64,000 bases of DNA. Source: Perca fluviatilis (Eukaryota; Chordata; Actinopteri; Perciformes; Percidae). How positions within the stretch are numbered: the first letter of the stretch is position 1; every line of letters begins with the position of its first letter. The position numbers were made by a program, and so were the translations under genes. The stretch spans positions 2,838,288 through 2,902,287 of the forward strand of contig NC_053119.1 in the NCBI RefSeq assembly GCF_010015445.1. Reading direction: 5' to 3'. A model generated the notes under the pieces. It ran no database searches and was not told the DNA's origin. It was given only the letters and a program-made list of their open reading frames with translations. Shown in pieces: positions 1 to 10,600 of the stretch.

Positions 1-54
1 CGCTACCTGCAGCAGCGGTGGGACCTCACCAACTACGAAAACCACCGCAGGAAG
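1..54 (+). CDS. CFAP97D1/CFAP97D2-like gene, internal coding exon (partial gene)
   Basis: The 18 codons read RYLQQRWDLTNYENHRRK and stop at a GT donor (gtagga at 55), phase 0. With the exons at 2229, 3217, 8369 and 10315 they form one frame-consistent protein resembling the small CFAP97-domain proteins CFAP97D1/CFAP97D2, which act in the axoneme of cilia and sperm tails. The start codon and first exon(s) lie left of the window. I cannot decide between D1 and D2 without alignment, so no symbol is given. The family call is from memory of the conserved pattern: a short basic N-terminus, then PVVD, then a basic LKLKK stretch, then ERxxIIxxxNRLL. Confidence 0.75.
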
Positions 55-508
55 GTAGGAGACGCAGAGAAAGATGGAGGACAGAGAGGGTGGGGGGGGG
101 GTAGGAGGACAGGCCTCCATCAGAGAGAGAAGTCTACAGGGCTGCAACTAATGATTTTATTACTAGCTAGTCGATTAATATGTGCATTATTGTCTGGATG
201 AATGGATGAGTTGTCTGGGCTCTAAAATGTCAGAAAATGGTGAAAAATGTGGATCAGTGTTTCCCCAAAAGGCCAACATGACGTCATCAAATGTCTTGTT
301 TTGTCCACAACTCAAAGATAGTCAGTTTCCTGTCCCAGAGGGGAGAAGAAACTACAAAATCGGTATATATTTTGACTGAAATAAGGTCCCATGGGGGGAC
401 TCTGCCTCTCTGTTTCTGTGAGGAATTACTGACAGGGAGGACAGGACTGTTTGTCTGATAACAGACACTGCTCCTACTCTTGCTGTCACCTGCTAAATAA
501 CATTTTTT

Positions 509-525
509 GGTTACACTTTACTTAT

Positions 526-559
<34 letters not shown>

Positions 560-873
560 TATACTTTATTAATCCCGCAAGGGGACATTACAATGTTTTC
601 ACTCTGTTGTTATTACACACATTACACACAGCCCTGAATTACACACTCATGCTCAGTACCTGTACATGCACTAATGGAGAGATGTCAGAGTGGGGGGGGG
701 GGGGCTGCCCATGGAGAGGCACCCAGAGCAGTTGGGGGTCTGGTGCCTTGCTCAAGAGCACCTTGGCAGTGCCCAGACTACTGCCACCCCCACTTCAAGG
801 TATCTATATAAGAGTGACTGTCATTAAGTGTCCTGCCACTCTTATGTAGATACCTTCAAGTAAAGTGTTACCC
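509..873. mobile_element. Short TIR element with a nested retroelement-like fragment
   Basis: The ends are inverted: ggttacactttactt at 509-523 and aagtaaagtgttaccc at 858-873. The right part (about 795-873) resembles a common vertebrate/fish MITE end (taccttcaagtaaagtgtta). Between the ends are a (TAA)n run at about 527-558, a stretch starting tactttattaatcccgcaag that resembles a fish LINE/SINE tail, and a G run near 693-704. I infer a retroelement fragment inserted in a MITE. Intron 1 of the CFAP97D-like gene otherwise shows no coding signal here. Confidence 0.5.
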
Positions 874-1165
874 ATTTTTTTTAAGTCCATTCATTGATAT
901 TTTTTTTCAAACAGCCACTCTGTTTCCCTGGTAACACCTGATGTTGTTTGTGTGATGGAAGTGTGTGTGTATATGGTTAAAGTTCTGTCAAAATATGTGA
1001 CAGAATCTGACAAAATCTGTCATGTTTTGTATATCAGTTTAGTTTAGATTAATTTTATTTCTGTGTATCTCATACCAAACATTTGGCCCATCCCACATGG
1101 GATCACAAGACACCACAAACTTATTTCGCATATACAAATCATTTGGAGAAATACATGAATACAAG

Positions 1166-1168
<3 letters not shown>

Positions 1169-1264
<96 letters not shown>

Positions 1265-1280
1265 CACACACACACACACA
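1169..1280. repeat. (AT)n microsatellite followed by (AC)n
   Basis: About 45 AT dinucleotides run from 1169 to about 1259, then about 8 AC units. The open frames across it (Tyr-Ile repeats) are artefacts. Confidence 0.95.
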
Positions 1281-1740
1281 GGTTTGTGGCACTATCTTTG
1301 TGGGGACCTGTCATTGACATAATGCATTCCCTAGCCCCTTACCCTAACCTTAACCATCACAACTAAATGCCTAACCTTAACCCTTACACTAACCTTAACC
1401 ACCACAACTAAATGCCTAACCTTAACCCTTACACTAACCTTAACCACCACAACTAAATGCCTAACCTTAACCCTTACACTAACCTTAACCACCACAACTA
1501 AATGCCTAACCTTAACCCTTACCCTCACCTTAACCATCACAACTAAATGCCTAACCTTAACCCTTACACTAACCTTAACCACCACAACTAAATGCCTAAC
1601 CTTAACCCTTACCCTCACCCTAACCATAACCTAATTCTATCCCTAATCCTAAAACCAAGTCTTAACCCTCAAACAGCCCTTGTTGTGGGGTCCAGCATTT
1701 TGGTCCCCACAAAGCTGTTGGGACCTCACAAGTATACTGG
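1281..1740. mobile_element. Fish TIR element carrying a ~63-bp CCTAACCTTAACC minisatellite
   Basis: The outer parts are inverted: tttgtggggacctg near 1297-1310 and ggtccccacaaag near 1701-1713. Between them, about 1340-1640, are about five tandem units built on cctaaccttaaccctta ... ccacaactaaatg, giving C-rich telomere-like text that is not exact CCCTAA. Elements with this 'TGTGGGGACC ... GGTCCCCACA' layout are common in fish introns (from memory). It lies in intron 1. Confidence 0.6.
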
Positions 1741-1863
1741 ACCTGTGGGCATTTTGTGATGAATTAACATGAAATACACTGTTCAGAGTTCAAATGGGGA
1801 GCTGAAGACATGTGAAAAGGGTGCACCTTATCCCTAGATTCAGTTTGAGAAGCTGTAGTTTTA

Positions 1864-2226
1864 GACCAGAATATACCCTGTTACCTGTGTTTACTTTACC
1901 TGTGTGTTTACCTGTGTGTTACCTGTGTTTACTTTACCAGTGTGTTTACCTGTGTGTTACCTGTGTTTACTTTACCAGTGTGTTTACCTGTGTGTTACCT
2001 GTGTTTACTTTACCAGTGTGTTTACTTTACCAGTGTGTTTACCTGTGTGTTACCTGTGTTTACTTTACCAGTGTGTTACCTGTGTGTTTACCTGTGTGGT
2101 TACCTGTGTGTTACCTGTGTGTTTACCAGTGTGTTACCTATGTGTTTACCTGTGTGGTTACCTGTGTGTTACCTGTGTGTTACCTGTGTGTTACCGTGTG
2201 TTTAACCTGTGTGTTACCTGTGTTCC
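1864..2226 (+). repeat. Minisatellite based on tttacctgtgtgttacctgtg
   Basis: Imperfect tandem copies of a 10-20-bp motif (ttacctgtgtg / tttactttaccagtgtg) run up to the acceptor of the next exon. The exon's own 3' splice site (ttacctgtgttccag) ends in the same sequence type, so the repeat may have grown out of the polypyrimidine region. Open frames across it are low complexity. Confidence 0.85.
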
Positions 2227-2228
2227 AG

Positions 2229-2309
2229 GTTAGCTCTGCTCTGCCAGTAGTGGACAACAAGGGCATGAAGACTCCAGTTCACATCCAGCTCAAACTGAAG
2301 AAAATACAG
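2229..2309 (+). CDS. CFAP97D1/CFAP97D2-like gene, exon 2 of those visible
   Basis: The 81-nt exon (27 codons) lies between acceptor ttccag (ending 2228) and donor gtcagt (2310). It encodes VSSALPVVDNKGMK then TPVHIQLKLKKIQ. The PVVD motif followed by a basic LKLKK helix is the recognisable CFAP97-domain core. The phase is 0 at both ends and joins the exon at 1-54 without disturbing the frame. The donor is immediately followed by a ~400-bp CA-rich microsatellite. Confidence 0.78.
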
Positions 2310-2319
2310 GTCAGTGGAC

Positions 2320-2726
<407 letters not shown>

Positions 2727-3216
2727 CATGTATTTACAGGGCTTGTGTGCTTACTGTAAACTGTGTACTCACTAAAGAAAATGCATCATAAAAGGTTTAA
2801 ATAATTTGCAAATAATTTATTTTACAGTCTTAAACTTTCAAATTCAAGTTTTAATACTAGCTAAAGATGTAAATATCCTTTATCAAACATTAAAAAGCCA
2901 AAAACAAACAAAGATTTCATGTCAGATTAAAGCTACAAAGTATATTTCAAGTATAGAATATTACTAATTATGTTATTTATCAGTTTATCTGGGGCCCCAG
3001 CTGCCGAAATATTACTGTTTTTTTAAAAACATTCTTTCACAGAAAATCTGCTGAAACTAATCTGTACGTGTTACATGTCAACCAGCCCTAGCAATGTGGA
3101 TGTTGGATCCTTTTGAAAGTTGAACATGTTGCCCTTTAACTGTCGATGAGTCTGTCACAGAGCAGTCAGTGCTGGAGGTCCAGTCTGTGTTTTCACTCTC
3201 GGTTTCTGTGCTTCAG

Positions 3217-3335
3217 CTGCAGGACGAGCGGCTGGCCATCATCGACCGAGACAATCGCCTCCTGGCCTCCAAACTGGCCGACATCGTTTGCTCTCACGGC
3301 TGGGTGGACCATCGCAACCACTACGAAAAGAGGAG
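3217..3335 (+). CDS. CFAP97D1/CFAP97D2-like gene, exon 3 of those visible
   Basis: The acceptor cttcag ends at 3216 and the donor gtgaga starts at 3336. The 119-nt exon encodes LQDERLAIIDRDNRLLASKL, ADIVCSHGWVDHRNHYEKR and the first two bases of a codon. The ERxAIIxxxNRLL segment and the following VDxRNxYxxRS motif are characteristic of CFAP97-domain proteins. The exon ends in phase 2 and the next exon (8369) supplies the single missing base, making Ser. The large intron 3 that follows holds a ~3.1-kb minisatellite. Confidence 0.8.
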
Positions 3336-3514
3336 GTGAGAGCCTGCTGGCACATAAAACACCCACAGGAGAGTTTAAACTGAAAGGCAACTGGACTGGT
3401 TAGATATTTGTCCTTGTAGTCAAGTATTGCTTTCAAGTACTTTATACAAGACTTCTCACATGAGGCCAAATGTGAGCAGTTTTAAAACACCGGTCCCCTT
3501 AAGTTATACTCTCA

Positions 3515-6500
3515 CGAACACCTTTTTCCTGGGTGAAAGTCTTGTGTTTTCTCCTTAACTTCTTCCAGGACATGAACACCTGTTTCCTGGGTGAAAGTCT
3601 TGTGTTTTCTCCTTAACTTCTTCCAGGACATGAACACCTGTTTCCTGGGTGAAAGTCTTGTGTTTTCTCCTTAACTTCTTCAGGACATGAACACCTGTTT
3701 CCTGGGTGAAAGTCTTGTGTTTTTCTCCTTCTTCAGGACATGAACACCTGTTTCCTGGGTGAAAGTCTTGTGTTTTCTCCTTAACTTCTTCAGGACATGA
3801 ACACCTGTTTCCTGGGTGAAAGTCTTGTGTTTTCTCCTTAACTTCTTCAGGACATGAACACCTGTTTCCTGGGTGAAAGTCTTGTGTTTTCTCCTTAACT
3901 TCTTCCAGGACATGAACACCTGTTTCCTGGGTGAAAGTCTTGTGTTTTCTCCTTAACTTCTTCCAGGACATGAACACCTGTTTCCTGGGTGAAAGTCTTG
4001 TGTTTTCTGCTTTCTTCCAGGACACGAACACCTGTTTCCTGGGGTGAAAGTCTTGTGTTTTCTCCTTAACTTCTTCAGGACATGAACACCTGTTTCCTGG
4101 GTGAAAGTCTTATGTTTTCTCCTTAACTTCTTCCAGGACATGAACACCTGTTTCCTGTGTGAAAGTCTTGTGTTTTTTCTCATAACTTCTTCAGGACATG
4201 AACACCTGTTTCCTGGGTGAAAGTCTTGTGTTTTCTCCTTAACTTCTTCCGGACCGAACACCTGTTTCCTGGGTGAAAGTCTTGTGTTTTCTCCTTAACT
4301 TCTTCCAGGACATGAACACCTGTTTCCTGGGTGAAAGTCTTGTGTTTTCTCCTTAACTTCTTCAGGACATTAACACCTGTTTCCTGGGTGAAAGTCTTGT
4401 GTTTTTCTCCTTAACTTCTTCAGGACATGAACACCTGTTTCCTGGGTGAAAGTCTTGTGTTTTCTCCTTAACTTCTTTAGGACATGAACACCTGTTTCCT
4501 GGGTGAAAGTCTTGTGTTTTCTCCTTAACTTCTTCAGGACATGAACACTTGTTTCCTGGGTGAAAGTCTTGTGTTTTCTCCTTAACTTCTTCCAGGACAT
4601 GAACACCTGTTTCCTGGGTGAAAGTCTTGTGTTTTTCTCCTTAACTTCTTCAGGACATGAACACCTGTTTCCTGGGTGAAAGTCTTGTGTTTTCTCCTTA
4701 ACTTCTCCAGGACATGAACACCTGTTTCCTGGGTGAAAGTCTTGTGTTTTCTCCTTAACTTCTTCAGGACATGAACACCTGTTTCCTGGGTGAAAGTCTT
4801 GTGTTTTCTCCTTAACTTCTTCAGGACATGAACACCTGTTTCCTGGGTGAAAGTCTTGTGTTTTCTCCTTAACTTCTTCCAGGACATGAACACCTGTTTC
4901 CTGGGTGAAAGTCTTGTGTTTTCTCCTTAACTTCTTCAGGACATGAACACCTGTTTCCTGGGTGAAAGTCTTGTGTTTTCTCCTTAACTTCTTCAAGACA
5001 TGAACACCTGTTTCCTGGGTGAAAGTCTTGTGTTTTCTCCTTAACTTCTTCCAGGACATGAACACCTGTTTCCTGGGTGAAAGTCTTGTGTTTTTTTCCT
5101 AACTTCTTCAGGACATGAACACCTGTTTCCTGGGTGAAAGTCTTGTGTTTTCTCCTTAACTTCTTCAGGACATGAACACCTGTTTCCTGGGTGAAAGTCT
5201 TGTGTTTTCTCCTTAACGTCTTCCAGGACATGAACACCCTGTTTCCTGGGTGAAAGTCTTGTGTTTTTCTCCTTAACTTCTTCAGGACATGAACACCTGT
5301 TTCCTGGGTGAAAAGTCTTGTGTTTTCTCCTTAACTTCTTCCGGGACATGAACACCTGTTTCCTGGGTGAAAGTCTTGTGTTTTCTCCTTAACTTCTTCC
5401 AGGACATGAACACCTGTTTCCTGGGTGAAAGTCTTGTGTTTTCTCCTTAACTTCTTCAGGACGCGAACACCTGTTTCCTGGGTGAAAGTCTTGTGTTTTC
5501 TCCTTAACTTCTTCAGGACATGAACACCTGTTTCCTGGGTGAAAGTCTTGTGTTTTCTCCTTAACTTATTCAGGACACGAACACCTGTTTCCTGGGTGAA
5601 AGTCTTGTGTTTTCTCCTTAACTTCTCCAGGACATGAACACCTGTTTCCTGGGTGAAAGTCTTGTGTTTTCTCCTTAACTTCTTCAGGACATGAACACCT
5701 GTTTTCCTGGGTGAAAGTCTTGTGTTTTCTCCTTAACTTCTTCAGGACATGAACACCTGTTTCCTGGGTGAAAGTCTTGTGTTTTCTCCTTAACTTCTTC
5801 CAGGACATGAACACCTGTTTCCTGGGTGAAAGTCTTGTGTTTTCTCCTTAACTTCTTCAGGACATGAACACCTGTTTCCTGGGTGAAAGTCTTGTGTTTT
5901 CTCCTTAACTTCTTCAAGACATGAACACCTGTTTCCTGGGTGAAAGTCTTGTGTTTTCTCCTTAACTTCTTCCAGGACATGAACACCTGTTTCCTGGGTG
6001 AAAGTCTTGTGTTTTCTCCTTAACTTCTTCAGGACATGAACACCTGTTTCCTGGGTGAAAGTCTTGTGTTTTCTCCTTAACTTCTTCAGGACATGAACAC
6101 CTGTTTCCTGGGTGAAAGTCTTGTGTTTTCTCCTTCGCTCTTCCAGGACATGAACACCTGTTTCCTGGGTGAAAGTCTTGTGTTTTCTCCTTAACTTCTT
6201 CAGGACATGAACACCTGTTTCCTGGGTGAAAGTCTTGTGTTTTCTCCTTAACGTCTTCCAGGACATGAACACCTGTTTCCTGGGTGAAAGTCTTGTGTTT
6301 TCTCCTTAACTTCTTCCAGGACATGAACACCTGTTTCCTGGGTGAAAGTCTTGTGTTTTCTCCTTAACTTCTTCAGGACATGAACACCTGTTTCCTGGGT
6401 GAAAGTCTTGTGTTTTCTCCTTAACTTCTTCAGGACATGAACACCTGTTTCCTGGGTGAAAGTCTTGTGTTTTCTCCTTAACTTCTTCAGGACATGAACA

Positions 6501-6664
6501 CCTGTTTCCTGGGTGAAAGTCTTGTGTTTTCTCCTTAACTTCTTCAGGACATGAACACCTGTTTCCTGGGTGAAAGTCTTGTGTTTTCTCCTTAACTTCT
6601 TCAGGACATGAACACCTGTTTCCTGGGTGAAAGTCTTGTGTTTTCTCCTTAACTTCTTCCAGGA
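3515..6664 (+). repeat. ~58-bp minisatellite, about 54 tandem units (intron 3)
   Basis: The unit contains gacatgaacacctgtttcct, then gggtgaaagtcttgtgtttt, then ctccttaacttcttc(c)ag, with small indels (57-60 bp). Read in the direction of the host gene, each unit carries a 3'-splice-site-like run (ttaac, pyrimidine tract, cag) and a weak donor-like gggtgaaag about 22 bases later. Because 58 is not a multiple of 3 and the unit has no minus-strand stop in most frames, many false minus ORFs appear; none is a gene. The left flank (about 3480-3530: ttttaaaacaccggtcccc) matches, inverted, the single unit near 39912-39990, so the array arose inside a dispersed repeat. Three more units lie at 12509-12640. 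Confidence 0.95.
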
Positions 6665-7189
6665 CACAGACACATCTGAAGTTAATTCAGTGATTGAAAG
6701 CCATCCTTGGTGGAGTTTTCTCTCTGTCCGCCCACAGTTCTCTCTAACGTTGCAGCGATGATGCCCGAGCGCCTCGTTGGACCTTTTAATAATTGATGTG
6801 ACCGGTCGTGCTCCGTTACGCTGTTGAATTATTGATCTGGATGCGTGCTGGTGGTGACAGACAGTCTCTGGTATTCATCAGCCCTCACACCGAGCTGTAA
6901 ATTCTTTAATCTTGACAGGAGCTATAAAGCTTTTATTCCAGGACTCAGGGGGGGAGACAGGACGCTACGATAAATCTACCTCAACAACCAGGAACAAAAC
7001 AGAGACCCCGATAACATCCCTCCTGAGCAGTGAAAAAGAAATTCTTGTCTTCCCCTCGACTATGAAAAGTTATTTTGTGTTTTTTTCATCACTTTTTCTG
7101 TTGTTTTTGTGGCTTTGTCGCTTATATTCCAACATTTTTGTCACTATTTCGAAGTTTTGGGTATTTTCTAAATTTTTTTGGGGGGGTGG
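6665..7189. other. Intron 3 sequence without recognisable features
   Basis: This is non-repetitive intronic DNA between the 58-bp minisatellite and a SINE-like repeat. I see no exon with splice sites matching the CFAP97D-like frame. The 142-residue open frame at 6912-7340 runs across low-complexity T-rich sequence into the SINE and is not supported as a gene. Confidence 0.4.
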
Positions 7190-7365
7190 CTTTTCCTTTT
7201 ATTGGATAGTGACAGTTGGAAAGACAGGAAAGGGGGAGATAGAGAGAGAGATGGGGGATGACATGCAGCAAAGGGCCGCAGGTCGGATTCAAACCCAGGC
7301 CGCTGCCAAGGACTCAGCCTACATGGGGTGCACGCTCTAACTGGGTGAGCCAGAGGTTAGGGCCC
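7190..7365 (-). mobile_element. tRNA-derived SINE-like fragment (minus orientation)
   Basis: On the minus strand the sequence has a box-B-like gggtttgaatccgacc (plus 7272-7290) and, upstream of it, a box-A-like tggctcacccagttagag, followed by the common fish tail that reads on plus as gagatgggggatgacatgcagc. The spacing suits a tRNA promoter. It is not a functional tRNA because no cloverleaf can be formed. Confidence 0.55.
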
Positions 7366-7539
7366 CAACCAAACTTTTTGGACATTTCTTCCGGTGTTTT
7401 TTGAAGTTTTTATGGTCGTTTTGGGTGCTTTTTTCAACATTTTTCACACTTTCACCAACGTTTTGACACTTTTTTTGGACAACAGTCCATGGTAGAACTT
7501 CAGACATTACCACAAAGTCATGATATACGTGTGGCAGGG

Positions 7540-7760
7540 CACCTTTAAGAGGTTTTAAAACAGTATCCTAATTAAACTTTGACATAAACCACTCTGTGAT
7601 TCACTCAACGTCCTCTGATCTTAACTAATAGTCAAAATAATTCATAATTTTTTTTTTTTTAAACTAAAAAAATTAGGTATGATGTCATTTAAATTAGGTT
7701 TATTGACCATGAATAAAAAAAATAAAAAAAAACGCGTTGAAAAAAAGTGACAATTTTTTT
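7540..7760 (-). mobile_element. Inverted partial copy of the MITE at 10601-11100
   Basis: The stretch reading aaattaggtttattgaccatg and cactcaacgtcctctgatcttaac is the reverse complement, with differences, of about 10735-10895 inside the TTAA-flanked element. The ends are decayed. Confidence 0.6.
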
Positions 7761-7779
7761 TTTAATCGTCAAAAGCACA

Positions 7780-7811
7780 TGGCTGGGTTAGTTCAGTTGG
7801 TAGAGCAGGCG

Positions 7812-7858
<47 letters not shown>

Positions 7859-7930
7859 GTTCATTCCTCGATGCAGAAGTTCCAGGGTTTGAGTCCAACC
7901 TGTGATGATCTCCTGCATGTCTTCCCCCCC
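7780..7930 (+). mobile_element. tRNA-derived SINE interrupted by an (AT)n expansion
   Basis: Box A is tagttcagttggtagagc (about 7788-7806) and fits TRGYNNARNNG. Box B is gggtttgagtccaacc (about 7885-7900), one base off GGTTCRANNCC. Between them a pure (AT)n run of about 20 repeats (7815-7854) has expanded where the anticodon region should be. It continues into a decayed SINE body (gatctcctgcatgtcttcc). It lies in intron 3. Confidence 0.6.
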
Positions 7931-8368
7931 TTTCATATCTAGCTGTCCTATCCATTAAAGGTGGAAATACCCCTCAAAAATCTTTAAAAAACTTCAAAAG
8001 CAGTAAAAAAAAGTCCCTGGTCAACGGGAAGACAACACAAGTTGTAAACTAATCCCAATGGTCATGGTGGCGCTAAGAATGTCAGTCCAATATTCTCTCT
8101 CTTTTAGGTGTTTTTTGGTCTCCAACAACTCCTGAGGGAAATATCTGTCTGTCTGTCTGTCTGTCTGTCTGTTTCGCTGCTAAATGCTTCACTTTGTTCA
8201 TCAGAGAAAGAAAATGGAAAGCCCTGAAGCGTATGAATACGCGTCAGGTAGCGATTATGCACACAAAGTGTGGGTTTGCATGCTGTAATTGACTTTTAAA
8301 ACAGACGTCATGTGGCGGTTTTCCATCACTGTGAACATGAAATCACCTGGAACGTGTGTCTTCCTCAG

Positions 8369-8552
8369 TCTGAACGCCTACAAGAGGCGGGAGGAGCTTC
8401 TGCTGATCGGGCGTCAGAATCTGGCCATGCACCAGCGAATCACGTCTCGCCAGTCCGAGTACCGCCGCCAGCATTGGGTGGATGACTGGGAGAAGGCGGA
8501 GCAGTTGCGGGACAACATTACCCACTACCCCCGAGGGCTCGCCGACAAACAG
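8369..8552 (+). CDS. CFAP97D1/CFAP97D2-like gene, exon 4 of those visible
   Basis: The acceptor ttcctcag ends at 8368 and the donor gtgagt starts at 8553. The first base completes the split Ser codon, then 61 codons encode LNAYKRREELLLIGRQNLAM, HQRITSRQSEYRRQHWVDDW and EKAEQLRDNITHYPRGLADKQ. The SLN-x-x-x-R-x-x-EL-x-x-I-x-x-x-NxxxxxRI pattern and the final YPRG are the C-terminal half of the CFAP97 domain. This is the most diagnostic exon. The phase is 0 into the last exon. The small overlapping minus ORFs are shadows. Confidence 0.82.
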
Positions 8553-8644
8553 GTGAGTTTAAAAATGACACAAAAAAACAAACATTATGCATAACAGTTT
8601 GACTTTTTTGAGATACATGATGGGTGAAAGGTCAGGAAAAGGGG

Positions 8645-9900
8645 AGCATGCCTATGTTCCCACAGCCAAATGGTCCCACAGCCCAATGGTCCCACAGCCC
8701 TATGTTCCCACAGCCCTATGTTCCCACAGCTCTATGTTCCCACAGCTCTATGTTCCCACAGCCCTATGTTCCCACAGCCCTATGGTCCCACAGCCCTATG
8801 TTCCCACAGCCCTATGGTCCCACAGCCCTATGTTCCCACAGCCCTATGGTCCCACAGCCCTATGTTCCCACAGCCCTATGGTCCCACAGCTCTATGGTCC
8901 CACAGCTCTATGTTCCCACAGCTCTATGTTCCCACAGCCCTATGGTCCCACAGCCCTATGTTCCCACAGCCCTATGGTCCCACAGCCCTATGTTCCCACA
9001 GCCCTATGGTCCCACAGCTCTATGGTCCCACAGCTCTATGTTCCCACAGCTCTATGTTCCCACAGCCCTATGGTCCCACAGCCCTATGGTCCCACAGCTC
9101 TATGTTCCCACAGCTCTATGGTCCCACAGCCCTATGTTCCCACAGCTCTATGTTCCCACAGCCCTATGTTCCCACAGCCCTATGTTCCCACAGCTCTATG
9201 GTCCCACAGCCCTATGGTCCCACAGCTCTATGTTCCCACAGTCCTATGTTCCCACAGCCCTATGTTCCCACAGCTCTATGTTCCCACAGCCCTATGTTCC
9301 CACAGCCCTATGTTCCCACAGCCCAATGGTCCCACAGCTCTATGGTCCCACAGCCCTATGGTCCCACAGCCCTATGTTCCCACAGCTCTATGTTCCCACA
9401 GCCCAATGGTCCCACAGCCCAATGGTCCCACAGCCCTATGGTCCCACAGCTCTATGGTCCCACAGCCCTATGGTCCCACAGCCCTATGTTCCCACAGCCC
9501 TATGGTCCCACAGCCCTATGTTCCCACAGCCCTATGGTCCCACAGTCCTATGGTCCCACAGCTCTATGGTCCCACAGCCCTATGTTCCCACAGCCCTATG
9601 GTCCCACAGCTCTATGGTCCCACAGCCCTATGGTCCCACAGCCCTATGTTCCCACAGCCCTATGGTCCCACAGCCCTATGTTCCCACAGCCCTGGTCCCA
9701 CAGCCCTATGGTCCCACAGCCCTATGGTCCCACAGCTCTATATCCTATGTTCCCACAGCCCTATGGTCCCACAGCCCTATGGTCCCACAGCCCTATGTTC
9801 CCACAGCTCTTGTCCCACTATGGTCCCACAGCCCTATGGTCCCACAGCTCTATGGTCTCACAGCCCTATGGTCCCACAGCCCTATGTTCCCACATTTCTA
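8645..9900 (+). repeat. 16-bp minisatellite (ccctatgKtcccacag), about 78 units
   Basis: The unit ccctatggtcccacag or ccctatgttcccacag (G/T at the eighth base, CC/CT/CA at the second and third) runs about 1.25 kb from 93 bases after exon 4. Since 16 leaves remainder 1 on division by 3, all plus frames stay open and produce three ~430-residue Pro/Ser/Tyr frames that are artefacts. The array is the expanded left arm of the foldback element at 8645-10225. Confidence 0.95.
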
Positions 9901-10225
9901 AGATTTCTTTTCCAAAATTAGGCCCTATGTTCCCACGTTTCATTTTTCATAAATTTATATAAGATTTAATCCCCCTTTCTCCCAATTTGGTAGCCAATTA
10001 CACCCAACCTATTATCCAACAGCAACGGACTACATATGGAATGTAGCTTTTAGCTAAATCTGGTAACTAACCCTAACCCCCTAACCCCCTAACCCCCTAA
10101 CCCCCTAACCCTAACTATTCCTTACCCAGAGAACATAGGGCTGTGGGAACATAGGGCCTAATTTTCAGTGAAAAAAATTCTTAGAAATGTGGGAACATAG
10201 GGGCTGTGGGACCATTGAGCTGACC
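8645..10225. mobile_element. Foldback (palindromic) repeat whose left arm expanded into the 16-bp array
   Basis: The sequence at 9893-9938 (atttctaagatttc ... aattaggccctatgttccc) is the inverse of 10147-10192 (ggaacatagggcctaatttt ... ttcttagaaat). Further out, cacagcccaatggtcccaca near 8680 mirrors ctgtgggaccattgagctgacc at 10205-10226. The centre (about 9960-10130) contains a short ctaacccc run (10068-10112). The left tip is represented by dozens of copies and the right tip by one or two. Confidence 0.65.
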
Positions 10226-10314
10226 CCAGCAAAAGCATGTTGTCTGAACATTGAGCTGGTTGTTATCTCGGTAGCAGAGGATTTGTGATGTATTCGCCGT
10301 GTTTGTGTCTGCAG

Positions 10315-10449
10315 AAGGCGCAAAGGAAGGTGAAGTTTGCAGCCAGGATGGGCAGCGAGCGGGGGGCGAGCTGCAGCAACAAGGATACCGGCAGGACCGA
10401 CACCAGCAGGACCGACACCGACAGGACCGACACCGAGCGAGAAACCTGA
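10315..10449 (+). CDS. CFAP97D1/CFAP97D2-like gene, last coding exon with stop
   Basis: The acceptor tgtctgcag ends at 10314. The 45 codons encode KAQRKVKFAARMGSERGASC, then SNKDTGRTDTSRTDT and DRTDTERET, then TGA at 10447-10449. The exon joins exon 4 in phase 0. The tail is built on a 15-bp in-frame tandem repeat (gacaccRRcaggacc), giving about four T-D-T-x-R units, so the C-terminus looks repeat-derived and is probably disordered. The visible protein is about 190 residues plus the missing N-terminus, close to the ~165-residue CFAP97D1 once the tail is discounted. Confidence 0.7.
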   Translation, partial: KAQRKVKFAARMGSERGASCSNKDTGRTDTSRTDTDRTDTERET

Positions 10450-10467
10450 GACACAAACTAAACAAAC

Positions 10468-10473
10468 ATTAAA
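10468..10473 (+). terminator. Candidate polyadenylation signal (attaaa)
   Basis: An ATTAAA hexamer lies 19 bases after the stop codon at 10449. A second candidate, aataaa, lies at 10653-10658 inside the following MITE. Either could end the CFAP97D-like transcript. Confidence 0.35.
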
Positions 10474-10600
10474 TGTGTCCTTACATGATCCTCGGCTTAC
10501 TGCTTTAATTTGACCATACACTTGTGTTGCTCAAAGACACACAGATTTCAATTGTCTAAATGTTTTAATTTTTTTGTCCTGTGTTGCTTTGTGTCTTTAA

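Noticed and set aside
1340..1640. Interstitial telomere (ctaaccctaa-like text, also at 10068-10112)
   Set aside because: The units are not exact CCCTAA and both lie inside dispersed TIR or foldback elements.
3515..6664. Resemblance to a CRISPR array (regular spacing of repeats)
   Set aside because: The whole 58-bp unit is repeated with no unique spacers, there are no cas genes, and the genome is a vertebrate.
3555..6673. Many minus-strand ORFs of 80-230 residues with repeats like HKTFTQETGVHVL
   Set aside because: They are the antisense reading of the 58-bp intronic minisatellite; the frames change with each unit and there is no promoter, splice context or non-repeat coding part.
7780..7930. 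A functional tRNA gene
   Set aside because: Boxes A and B are present but a 40-bp AT run separates them, no cloverleaf or acceptor stem forms, and the body continues as a SINE.
8587..9962. Three overlapping ~430-residue plus-strand ORFs rich in SHSPMVPQ
   Set aside because: They come from a 16-bp tandem repeat that lacks stops in every frame, lying inside an intron.
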